Positions 22,984-34,800 of a DNA stretch of 64,000 nucleotides are shown here, one piece after another (position 1 is the first letter of the stretch; each line of letters opens with the position of its first letter). Origin of the DNA: Erythroxylum novogranatense (taxonomy: Eukaryota > Streptophyta > Magnoliopsida > Malpighiales > Erythroxylaceae); assembly GCA_029891385.1 (NCBI GenBank), contig CM057224.1, forward strand, positions 38,011,005-38,075,004, given 5' to 3'. Below the pieces are notes generated by a model. It was not told where the DNA came from. It saw only the letters and a program-made list of their open reading frames with translations, and did no database searches. A program made the translations under genes and the position numbers.

Positions 22984-24306
22984 TTGTATCTTGTCCTCCG
23001 TGCTACACCTCGTCCATGTTATGCTGATTTAGTTAACTTTTTAGTTACTAATGAGCTACCCTCAGGTATGTCTAAATCCCAAAGAGATAAATTTCGTGTT
23101 GATGCTAAGTATTATTATTGGGATAATCCATATTTGTGGAAGTTCTGTGCTGATCAAGTTATTAGGAGATGTGTGCCACAAGATGAGTTTAATTCCATAC
23201 TTACTTTCAGTCATACTTATTCTTGTGGTGGTCATTTTGGTGCTAAGCACACAGCTCATAAAGTGCTTGAATGTGGATTCTTTTGGCCTTCATTGTTTAA
23301 AAATGCATTCCACTTCTGTAAATCATGTGAAAGATGTCAAAGAACTGGTAACATAACTCAGAGAGACCAGATGCCACAAACCACTTTGATTTTTAGTGAG
23401 ATATTTGATGTCTGGGGTATTGATTTCATGGGTCCTTTTCGCTCTTCTTATGGATATCTTTATATCTTGCTTGTTGTGGATTATGTATCTAAATGGATTG
23501 AGGCTATTCCTACTAGAATTGATGATGCTAAGGTTGTTGTTGGATTTGTTAAGGCTAACATCTTTGATAGGTTTGGCATTCCCAAAGCAATAATCAGTGA
23601 TAGGGGGACCCACTTTTGCAATCGATCCTTTGAGGCTATATTGAAGAAGTACCACGTTTTTCACAGAACTAACACGACATACCATCCTCAAACAAATGGC
23701 CAAGCTGAAGTTTCTAACCGTGAGATCAAGTCTATCTTGGAGAAAACAGTGCAACCTAATCGAAAGGATTGGAGTCTTAGATTGGGAGATGCATTGTGGG
23801 CTTATAGAACAGCTTACAAGACCCCTTTAGGAATGTTACCCTTTAGGATGGTTTATGGGAAAGCTTGTCACCTTCCAGTAGAACTTGAGCATAAAGCATT
23901 TTGGGCCATTAAGCAATGTAACTTGAACTATGATGAGGATGGAACTCTTAAGAAGTTACAGTTGCAAGAATTGGAGGAGATACGAAATGACGCCTACGAG
24001 AACATGAGGATTTACAAGGAGAAGTTGAAGGCAGTCCATGACAAGATGATTAGTAGGAAGGAGTTTCATGTAGGTCAAAAAGTTCTCCTCTACCAATCCT
24101 GCTTGCGCCTCTTCCCAGGTAAACTTCGATGTCATTGGCTTGGACCTTTTATTATTACTCGTGTTTTTTATTAAGGTGCAGTTGAGGTTGAGAGCATGGA
24201 TACAAGCAAGAGGTTTATAGTCAATGGCCATAGGTTGAAACCTTTCCTTGAAGGTTTTCAATCTAACTTGGAGGAGATACACTTGGTCGAGCCTGTTTAT
24301 GAGTAG
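22984..24306 (+). pseudogene. Athila-type integrase
   Basis: A 396-codon ORF (22984-24174). The HHCC zinc-binding domain is near residues 75-125 ([19 protein letters not shown]...CKSCERCQ). The catalytic core shows the D,D-35-E residues in [25 protein letters not shown] and [16 protein letters not shown]. The C-terminal part has [20 protein letters not shown] and [21 protein letters not shown] stop/shift at 24172-24174 precedes the residual C-terminus (FIVNGHRLKPFLEG, to 24306). The ORF keeps its catalytic residues, but its link to pol is broken upstream. Confidence 0.9.
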
Positions 24307-26107
24307 TGAGGAGCATTAACATGATGTCGAGCCAACGACGTTAAACAAAAGCGCTGAATGGGAGGCAACCCATCATACAAAAACCAGATTTGATTTCTCT
24401 TCCCTTTCCTTTTTCTTTTAACGTTTTCCATCATCTTCTTCTTCAGATCAGAATTTCTTTCTTTTTGGTGTGTTTTTGGTGTGTTTTATCTTCTCTTCTG
24501 GCTTTGATTTCAACATTGAGGACAATATTGTGTTTAAGTGTGGGGGGAGGATTTAGGTTTTTTTTTCCATTAAATTTTCAGGTTTTAGCTGGTTATTGGT
24601 TCGGATATTTTCTTTACTTTTGTGCTTTAATGCACCGCCCCTTTGCTCTTGCTTGAACTTGAAGGTTTTCACTGGTACTTGCATGCTTTATTAAAAAAAA
24701 ACCATAAACATTAAAAAATGATTCAAAAATCCAAAAAAAATCTCTATTTTTGCATGTTTTGCACCTGAAGTGTTTGGTTTTTTCTTTTTACCTCCCAAAG
24801 ATTAAGAAGAATATGAATGTTATAGATGAGAATTAATCTGTAATTCTTGAATCATAAATTTGATGAATGTGTTTTTATGTAAGTTCTAAGCAAGATGGTA
24901 TTTGGACTAACATTGAAACTACACACGTTGACTTAATAGATGATCGTCCCATGTGAGCTTTTGATCCTTCAACATGTCTCTTTGGTGTGTGATTTCATTC
25001 AATGCTTTGTATCTCTAGAACTTGCTTCATATCTTGAAGAGACTACACTTGTGCATGCATTACATAAACATGATAAAGGCTCCTAGGATTTTAAACTAAT
25101 TGAAAAAAGGCCAACCCAAAGCATATTGACCACTAGTTAGCCCACTTGAGCTTATTACCTATTCTTTGCTTTACCTATGTTTAACTTAGACTATTCTTAC
25201 TTGATTCACCTTTCTAACCCCTATCATGGTTAGTAGAGCATGTTTTTGTTGATGTCAAACTTGAGGAGGTTGAACATGTTTGGTTATCTGTGGTATATGG
25301 CTTATTTTGTTCTTAATTATTAAGGGGGAGTATTCGGCAAAAAAAAGCAAAAAAAAGGCAAAAGAAAAACAAAAAGAAGAAAAGAAAAAAAAAGAAAAAA
25401 GATTGAGGCCCAGAGTAAAAATGAAAGAAGTGAACTCCCAATGTGATTTTCTTGTTCAATATTATTGGAATTGAAAGTTCAAATAAAAAGTTGAGTTGAG
25501 TTTGATCGTTTGATGTTATATATGGTGCGCGACACGTATACCATTGATTATTTTTATGCTCTGCTTTCCTTGATACTTAACCTTTTTCTTTGCCATTCTT
25601 TTACCTCACCCCTAGCCCAGCCAAATTACATCCCTGTTAAGACCTTTTGATTTGTGTTGTGCATGTATGTTTAGTAGTTTATTCGAGATTGAAGAGCAAG
25701 CATATGGTAGAGCATTGCATTGTTTGAATTTATGAGAGTTAAACACATATGAGCCTTAAACACTTTGAATGTTGGAGAGTATAACAATGAGAGGACCTAT
25801 TATTTTGACATGGAGTAGATTTCCTTTGAGTCCTATATGCTATCTGGCTTGGTTCTTACATTTAGAGTAAGTTCATTGAGTTTATGGATTGAATGTCACG
25901 ACTTACTCTTTCTCTATGATGCTTGTGCTTCTTTGATGTTGTTGGGAGGTTAGGAGAAAAGCTATAACACTAAGAAAAGTTTCCCTACATTTGCATACAC
26001 GTTTTCATTTACTTTTACATCGACATTAGTTTTTTTATGTCACCAATTTTCCTTAGTGTATTTCTTTCGTCTTTCTTTAATTTTCCTTACTCGAGGACGA
26101 GCAAGAG
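24307..26107 (+). other. Athila 3' spacer, no env-like ORF
   Basis: 1.8 kb of non-coding sequence between integrase and the purine tract. It starts with the characteristic GTCGAGCCAACGACGTTAAA and GGGAGGCAACCC words. It holds a purine run GTGTGGGGGGAGGA at about 24538-24551 and an A-rich lysine-coding stretch (25338-25405). No envelope-like ORF survives. ORFs at 24390-24656 and 25280-25474 are low complexity. Confidence 0.7.
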
Positions 26108-26124
26108 CTAAGTGTGGGGGAAGT
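26108..26124 (+). other. Polypurine tract of Athila-type element
   Basis: AAGTGTGGGGGAAGT-like sequence directly before the LTR start TGATGCACTC. This primes plus-strand DNA synthesis. Confidence 0.8.
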
Positions 26125-26463
26125 TGATGCACTCATATTTTCTTATCTTTTTATACTTTTACACTTAGTTTTTGTTCTCATTTGATGTCTAAATCACTTA
26201 GCTTACATTGATTTTATCATTTCAAGTGTTTTAGGTGTCAAATGAAGAAAATCATGCTAAGGAGGGAGATTTAGGACTTTTGGATATCATTTTCAAAGTG
26301 AGGAGGTCAAAATACCCTAAGGTGACCAAAGTTGCAGAAATCCTAATCCTATAAGGAATCCTACTTCAACTAGGATTTCTACATTTCGGAATATTCTTGC
26401 TCGGCATTGCAAGAAACGGATCCAGGAACAATCTAGACGGTCAAGGGGTATGTAGATTGGGAG

Positions 26464-26700
26464 AAATGAAGATTTTTTAAAAAAAGTCCTACCCTGTAAA
26501 GGTCTTAATTTGGCAAGGACAGAAGAAAACCTACTTCTACTTGGAAAAGAAGTCATCTCCTTATAAAGATCCTAATTCTACAAAGAAAGAAAGACCCACT
26601 TCTACTTGGAAAAGAAGTCTTCTCCTTGTAAAGATCTCATGTCTACAAGGAAAAAAATACCTACTTTTACTTGGAAAAGAAATCCTCTCTTACAAGACCT
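26464..26700 (+). repeat. 65-bp tandem repeats upstream of the Athila LTR TATA box
   Basis: Three clear copies start at 26529, 26594 and 26659 (period 65) and a decayed one near 26464. Each contains ACTTCTACTTGGAAAAGAAG, whose ends ACTTCT/AGAAGT are inverted repeats. The position just before the TATA box suggests an enhancer-like role (inference). Confidence 0.7.
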
Positions 26701-26707
26701 CCTCCAA

Positions 26708-26716
26708 TATAAATAG
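26708..26716 (+). promoter_or_regulatory. TATA box of Athila-type LTR
   Basis: TATAAATAG. The nested element inserted only 37 bp downstream, close to where transcription would begin. Confidence 0.65.
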
Positions 26717-26753
26717 GGTCCTTTAGCATTAGTTTAGGGATATTCACGTTTTC

Positions 26754-29700
26754 TGTTGGGACCCGATCTCGGAACCGAATCTCAACCGAAAAGCAAAAAC
26801 GGATACAAAAAATAAGGCGAATTCAAATTGAATAAATTGAATTCGATAACGACAAACAAAGCGAAAGCGGAAGCAACTCGAATACAGAATCGAAAGAAGC
26901 GAATCGGAACGGTTACAATCAAAGGCGAAACAGATATGATGCGAAATCGGAAATACAAAAGTACCGAAGCAAAACGAAGCAAAGCGGAATCGATACTTAA
27001 CAAAACGGATCCGACATCCGACAACCAAGAACAGAGAAACACAATCGAATAAGTGAATCGGATATGAATAACAAAGCGGATAGAACGAAATCGAATCATA
27101 AAGCGAAAATGGATCAAAAGCAAATCGGATATCTCCCAACTGAAAAACGAAAGACAGAAACGAAAACGAAGTGGCAGATAGCTAAAACGAGACAAAAGTG
27201 AAAGCGAAAATAGCGAAACGAATCGAACTGAAATAAATGCCGACATCCGTGAATAAAATACAAAGACAACAACGATCGCGTTGGAAACCTAGACAAAACA
27301 TCCGAAATCCGGTATAAATTTTTTTTCTTTTTTTTTTCATTCTTTCTTATACCAATCATATTCATATAATTTCCCATTGGAAATTCATTCTTATACCCAA
27401 AACTCAACAATCATACATAATCTTATATATATATCCATACAAATCTCAAAATACATATTTATCCCAATTTTATCGAAATTTCGGCAGCATAACGGCTGCA
27501 TTTATCCTAACCCAAACCTGCAAAGTGTTCAAAACAACACTTCTATAATTTCCAATCAATCACACAAATATCAGAATCCACGGGACCCTCCGTCCGGGAT
27601 CTCAGCAGATAAACACAAACCTATTTCTAAACTGCTTCAAATTGTTATTCATCTACTTGTCTCATGGTTCAAACTCATTCCCAGAATCAAACATAAATAT
27701 ATATTCCATAATCATACACAATTTCATATACAAATGCCAAAACCATTCACAAAACTCAACTTTATACGCAAGTACATTTTTCCCAAACTTATCTTAAGCC
27801 ATATACATATCCATACTAAAATCCAAATTACTCAAAATCTAACTTATACAAATATCGAAACTGACGTTTTGACCATCTTTCATCCGATCTCCTGCTCGAA
27901 TACCTGGAGATGAGGATGAAAGGGGGTGAGCTCGAAGGCTCGTGGATAACACATTTATAAATTGACAAATAAGCAGAAATCACTTTTCATAAGCTTTTTG
28001 CCAAAATGGCTAATTTTTCAAACTTTGTAACTTTTCAAACGGTTTCCTCAAACCTTTCAATTTTTCAAACTTTTCATAATAAATTTCACTTTTTCATTTC
28101 TCAATTTTAAACATGAATGCAGCACACAGGAACAAATCAAAAACACATAACATATCAAAATGGTCTGGTTCGGTCCAAACAGAACGTATTGCACATTCCC
28201 GCATAGCGATCCATGCGGTAGTGAATGAACGTACTACACTTTTCATGGCGGTCCAAGTAGCCGTGAAGGGAGTCCGAAATCGGAGCTCCTTGCCACTAGC
28301 GGGTAGCCGGGAGAAGGCTATAACGAATAGAGACAATGCACTGACTCACAAAAGGACCTGACCAAACCCACATAACACATAATCGAAAACGAAATTTTAG
28401 ATTGCCCGAAGGCACGTTTCGAAATCTTGATTTTTTCACACACATGTTCTAACAGACATATTTTCATTCATAACTTCACAATATTCAACCAATACACATA
28501 ACACGTTCTCAAAAATTCAATAATGCCCAACCATAGCAATTATTAAAACTTCATATATAATGATGCAATTTTATCCAAAACTCATTTGGAAATCATAATT
28601 CCAAACAGTAACAAACTTTTATTTTCAAACATTTATAAAAACATTAATTTATCAAAATCTAAATTTTTGCTTTCTTTAATTTTTCAAACTTCGTAGATTG
28701 CTTACAAATCAAAATATAAATATGCTACCCACCTCGAATTATTGCCATAAACTTGTTCCGAGCTCCAAATTGATCCTTACTTCTTTCCTTCTTTCAATTA
28801 AAGTTGACCTAAGCCATAATCATCCAAATTCCACACCATAATTTGCATAATTCTCAAAATTAACTATAGGAAATTCATAATCATCATATTTCCAAGCTTT
28901 CTAAAACCAGGATTTTTAAAATCCCCAAATTTCAAATTTGACCTAAACCAATTCATTCAAATTCAATCTCATAAATAACTTACTTACTCAAATTAAACTT
29001 AGAAAACACCAATTCCATATAAAATCAAGCTACCTAAATCATCAATTTTTAAAACCCCCAATTTTCAACATTGGCCTAAACCAATTTACACAAATTCAAC
29101 ATCATAAAACACAAATTCTTCAAAATTGGTATCATATTTTACCAATTCATCATACTTTTCATGATTCTAAGCCATAAATCTTCAAAAACCCCAACTTCTA
29201 AAATTGGGCATAAACCTATTTAATTTTCCATCCAAAATTAAACACAACCTAAGGCATAAATATCAAAATTGAGCTTATAGATAACAAACCCATACCAATT
29301 TCAAGTAATCTAAACCAGAAATTTTACTAAAAACTCAAAGATCAAAATCGACACTTACCTCTTTCTCTTTCAATTTCGGATTTTTCAAAACCCCATGGGA
29401 AGCTTTCCTCCTTTTCCATCTTTTCCTCTTGAAATAACAACGAAAATCATCTTGGAAGCTCAAAATTTTCGAAATCTCCATCACCGAAATCTTCTTTCTC
29501 TATTTTCTCTTCTTATTTCTCTTCTTCTTTCTTTTTCTTCTAGAATAATCGAGCTTCCTCCTTTCACAAACGACAATCTCTTTTATCTGCAGTGCCACAT
29601 CATTTAAAATGATGGCTTAAAAGACCAAATTGCCCCTCCTTTTAAGTGAAAACCCAAAATACCCCTGCACAGGATTTTCAAAATCTGATAGTTTGCGTCC

Positions 29701-31232
29701 TATTTTCAAGCATCTAAATGAAATAATTTGGACAATCTTTCTTCGTGAAAACTGTTCCTCTAGATCATACGAATCCAACGCCACCAACCGTGCTCAATTC
29801 GGATCAGAAACGAAGAAGTTATAGCCGAAATACTATCGGACCTTCACAAAATTCGAGACTAAACATTAACATAACTTCAGTCCATAAATAGACAATCTTA
29901 AGGATGAATTTAAATTTCAATCCCTTCACATGATTTGTAGCCCCATATCTTAATTTTATTGGGCCTTAAGAATCAACTCAATCGGAGTTGTACAGCTCTC
30001 GAATTTTGTAAAATACCGAACCATGTTCAGAAAATTATCCAACTTATAACCTATAACCAAATCTCCTACTTTGGTTCAATCAATCTCTTTCCATTTAATC
30101 TCCTAAAAAAATCATAATTCTTCAAAAAAATGAAATTAATTGTCTTAGGAATCCAACGCTTTGAGAATCAAATCAATCGGATGTCGGACGAAAGAATTAT
30201 AAGCAAAAGATTACAAAAGGGATCGAATTAAAAACAAAGTAATGGAATTTCAAAACTGAACTTTTCAAAAATCATAACTCTAGATCCCGAACTCGGAATT
30301 TGACAAATTTAGTGTCAATAAAAAGATCAAAGGAAGCTCTACAACTTCCCTGAAGTACACAAAATCAAATTAGGTCTCAAAAGAGGTCAAAAACTCAATC
30401 AAAGATTCTGTCCAAAACAGCTTTTCCTAAACGACTTCCAATTTTTTAATTGCTCATAACTCCTAGCCCCGATATCGAAAAATTGCAAACTTTATATCAA
30501 TGGAAAGATAAAAACATCATCTAAAACTTTCATGAAGACTACTTACTGCAATTTATACTAAATCCATACGACGAGTGACCTCGAAGCATAGAACACACAA
30601 ATCTATACTTAATAGCATTTTCAAAACAAAGCATATCTTCGGAAAATCATATCTCTCAATCCCGACATCGAAAAATAGTAAACTTTATATCCACAAAAAG
30701 CTCTCGACAGAGGCTACAATTTTCATGTTGATCATTTTCTCGAATTTTGCCTAAATCAAAAAGTCAACTTTTTCTTAAAAAAGTCAAACTTCAAGCGAAC
30801 TTTGACTGATCATAACTCTCAATTCCGATATCGAAAAATATCAAACTTTATGGCTACATCAAGCTCTTGACATAAATTACAAGTTTCCAGAAGACAATTT
30901 TCTCAAATTTTGCCTCAAACAAAAAGTCAACTCTCTCAAGTCAAACTTTCTATCTCCAAAAGTCAACTTTCTTAATTTTTTTCAAATTCTCTCACTTTCT
31001 TTCTTTATTGCTTGATTTTCCACTCCCATTTCAATTAACTCATTCTCTTTCCTCTCATAATCCATATAACTTCATTCAAATATCAAAGTCCTCAAAACTA
31101 AACAATTCTTTTCTCATAATTTTTTCTTAATTTCAGCTAATTTTCTTAAATTCATAAATTGTCTCACCAATTTCTTTCTCATTAATATTCATTTTAATAT
31201 TTCTAATTATCATCAAAAGTTTGGGTCCAACA
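26754..31232 (-). repeat. LARD-like element, LTR copy at left (3' LTR on minus strand)
   Basis: 4,479 bp. Bases 26754-27250 form a strand-asymmetric stretch, poor in T on the plus strand and rich in CGAAA/GCGAA words. Bases about 30280-30960 hold several degenerate ~170-bp repeats around TCATAACTCTCAATCCCGA. The copy at 31815 is nearly identical along its length; I see scattered substitutions and one small rearranged patch (28180-28260 against 33240-33330). The 64-178-residue ORFs in it (for example 27377-27913, 29395-29607) show no motif and are not genes. Confidence 0.9.
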
Positions 31233-31814
31233 TTTCTCCCCCTCTTAAAAGAATTTCGTCCTCGAAATTCATACTTAGTCATCAAGTAACACATCCTCCT
31301 AACCATAGTCAAATTACTTTCTTATCCATTTCAAATCACATACATTCTTAACTTAATCACTATTTTTGAATCTTAATGAACCTTAAGGGACCATCCATCA
31401 TTTGTCTCATCTTGCAAGGATTCACTTCCTCTTTTTTTAAAGCATAAGCATAGTCAAAATCAATTTATCTCCAATCTCATTTGTATTATCACATTCCTAA
31501 AATCGATCATGATTCTCGTCACTTTAATCAACAATCAATTTAATTCTTCAAATATTTCAGATATACCTTCATATCATTTAATCCTATCCTTCAAGTATTT
31601 CTTATTTCTTCTCATAAATGTGTAAAGTCGAATCATCCAAATTCATCTTAAAATTCTCATCGCATAATGCCATCATGAACTTCAAATCTCAAGTTCATTA
31701 ACACACGCCTAAAATCAATCAAAGTTCTTAACCTCACTAAGACAATCACTAAATTCATTCTTCATGACCATATTGCCCAAGTATGATCATAATACTGGGC
31801 TCTGATACCATCAC
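31233..31814 (-). other. LARD-like core with tRNA-Met primer site and purine tract
   Basis: At the right edge the minus strand reads TGGTATCAGAGCCC (about 31797-31810), the usual primer site complementary to initiator tRNA-Met, five bases from the LTR. At the left edge the minus strand reads CGAGGACGAAATTC then TTTTAAGAGGGGGAGAAA directly before the LTR, a purine tract in the context typical of chromovirus 3' ends. Between them there is no ORF of note. Confidence 0.85.
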
Positions 31815-34800
31815 TGTTGGGACCCGATCTCAAAATCGAATCCCAACCGAAAAGCGAAAACGGATACGAAGAACAAGGCGAATTCAAATTGAATAAATTG
31901 AATTCGATAACGACAAACAAAGCGAAAGCGGAAGCAACTTGAATACAGAATCGAAAGAAGTGAATCGGAACGGTTACAATCAAAGGCGAAACAGATATGA
32001 TGCGAAATCGGAAATACAAAAGTACCGAAGCAAAACAAAGTAAAGCGGAATCGATACTTAACAAAACGGATCCGACATCCGACAACCAAGAACAGAGAAA
32101 CACAATCGAATAAGTGAATCGGATACGAATAATAAAGCGGATAGAATGAAATTGAATCATAAAGCGAAAACGGATCAAAAGCAAATCGGATATCTCCCAA
32201 CCGAAAAATGAAAGACGGAAACGAAAACGAAGTGGCAGATAGCTAAAACGAGACAAAAGTGAAAGCGAAAATAGCGAAACGAATCGAACTGAATTAAATG
32301 CCGACATTCGTGAATAAAATACAAAGACAACAACGATCGCGTTGGAAACCTAGACGAAACATCCGAAATTCGGTATAAAATTTTTTTTCTTTTTTTTTCA
32401 TTCTTTCTTATACCAATCATATTCATATAATATCCCATAGGAAATTCATTCTTATACCCAAAACCAACAATCATACGTAATCTTATATATATATCCATAC
32501 AAATCTCAAAATACATTTTTATCCCAATTTTATCGAAATTTCGGCAGCATAACGGCTGCATTTATCTTAACCCAAACCTGCAAAGTGTTCAAAACAACAC
32601 TTCTATAATTTCCAATCAATCACACAAATATCAGAATCCACCGGACCCTCCGTCCGGGATCTCAGCAGATAAACACAAACCTATTTCTAAACTGCTTTAA
32701 ATTGTTATTCATCTACTTGTCTCATGGTTCAAACTCATTCCCAGAATCAAACATAAATATATATTCCATAATCATACACAATTTCATATACAAATGCCAA
32801 AACCATTCACAAAACTCAACTTTATACGCAAGTACATTTTTCTCAAACTTATCTTAAGCCATATACATATCCATACTAAAATCCAAATTACTCAAAATCT
32901 AACTTATACAAATATCGAACCGACGTTTTGACCATCTTTCATCCGATCTCCGTCAATACCGGAGATGAGGATGAAAGAGGGGTGAGCTCGAAGGCTCGTG
33001 GATAACATATTTATAAATTGACAAATAAGCAGAAATTACTTTTCATAAGCTTTTTGCCAAAAGGGCTAATTTTTCAAACTTTGTAACTTTTCAAACGGTT
33101 TCCTCAAACCTTTCAATTTTTCAAACTTTTCATAATAAATTTCACTTTTTCATTTCTCAATTTTAAACATGAATGCAGCACACAGGAACAAATCAAAAAC
33201 ACATAACATATCAAAATGGTCTGGTTCGGTCCAAACAGAATGTACTGCACATTTCTGCATAGCGGTCCTGTGTAGCCGTTAACAGAACGTACTACACTTT
33301 TCCGCAAAGCGGTCCAGTGTAGTCGTGAAGGGAGTCCAAAATCGGAGCTCCTTGCCACTATCGGGCAGCCGGGAGAAGGCTATAACGAATAGAGACAGTG
33401 CACTGACTCACAAAAGAACCTGACCAAACCCACATAATACATAATCGAAAACGAAATTTCAGATTGCCCGGAGGCACGTTTCGAAATCTTGATTTTTTTC
33501 ACACACATGTTCTAACAGACATATTTTCATTCATAACTTCACAATATTCAACCAATACACATAACACGTTCTCAAAAATTCAATAATGCGCAACCATAGC
33601 AATTATTAAAACTTCATATATAATGATGCAATTTTATCCAAAACTCATTTGGAAATCATAATTCCAAACAGTAACAAACTTTTATTTTCAAACATTTATA
33701 AAAACATTAATTTATCAAAATCCAAAATTTTACTTTCTTTAATTTTTCAAACTTCGTAGATTGCTTACAAATCAAAATATAAATATGCTACCCACCTCGA
33801 ATTATTGCCATAAACTTGTTCCAAGCTCCAAATTGATCCTTACTTCTTTCCTTCTTTCAATTAAAGTTGACCTAAGCCATAATCATCCAAATTCCACATC
33901 ATAATTTGCATAATTCCCAAAATTAACTATAGGAAATTCATAATCATCATATTTCTAAGCTTTCTAAAACCAAAATTTCTAAAATCCCCAAATTTTAAAT
34001 TTGACCTAAACCAATTCATTCAAATTCAATCTCATAAATAACTTACTTACTCAAATTAAACTTAGAAAACACTAATTCCATATAAAATCAAGCTATCTAA
34101 ATCATCAATTATCAAAACCTCCAATTTTCAACATTGGCCTAAACCAATTTACACAAATTCAACATCATAAAACACAAATTCTTCAAAATTGGTATCATAT
34201 TTCACCAATTCATCATACTTTTCATGATTCTAAGCCATAAATCTTCAAAAACCCCAACTTCTAAAATTGGGCATAAACCTATTTAATTTTCCATCCAAAA
34301 TTAAACACAACCTAAGGCATAAATATCAAAATTGAGCTTATAGATAACAAACCCATACCAATTTCAAGTAATCTAAACCAGAAATTTCACTAAAAACTCA
34401 AAGATCAAAATCGACACTTACCTCTTTCTCTTTCAATTTCGGATTTTTCAAAACCCCATGGGAAGCTTTCCTCCTTTTCCATCTTTTCCTCTTGAAATAA
34501 CAACGAAAATCATCTTGGAAGCTCAAAATTTTCGAAATCTCCATCACCGAAATCTTCTTTCTCTATTTTCTCTTCTTATTTCTCTTCTTCTTTCTTTTTC
34601 TTCTAGAATAATCGAGCTTCCTCCTTTCACAAACGACAATCTCTTTTATCTGCAGTGCCACATCATTTAAAATGATGGCTTAAAAGACCAAATTGCCCCT
34701 CCTTTTAAGTGAAAACCCAAAATACCCCTGCACAGGATTTTCAAAATCTGATAGTTTGCGTCCTATTTTCAAGCATCTAAATGAAATAATTTGGACAATC

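Larger units (their letters stand above)
26125..26753 (+). repeat. 3' LTR of Athila-type element, left part
   Basis: U3 part of the LTR, starting TGATGCACTC. It carries tandem repeats and the TATA box, and it is cut at 26753 by the element inserted with target duplication TTTTC. It continues at 36300. Confidence 0.9.

Noticed and set aside
26782..27246. 154-codon minus-strand ORF, with a 181-codon counterpart at 31762-32307
   Set aside because: Phe/Arg/Ser-rich translation from the T-poor CGAAA-rich LTR stretch. Two minus-strand frames are open at once, no motif is seen, and it occurs in both LTRs only because they are duplicates.
27377..27913. 178-codon plus-strand ORF
   Set aside because: Low-complexity AT/C-rich translation inside an LTR, with the frame broken in the sister LTR by small differences.
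29395..29824. Two ORFs (70 and 64 codons) perfectly repeated at 34458-34887
   Set aside because: Their conservation only reflects LTR duplication. They are pyrimidine-rich leader-like sequence without domain.
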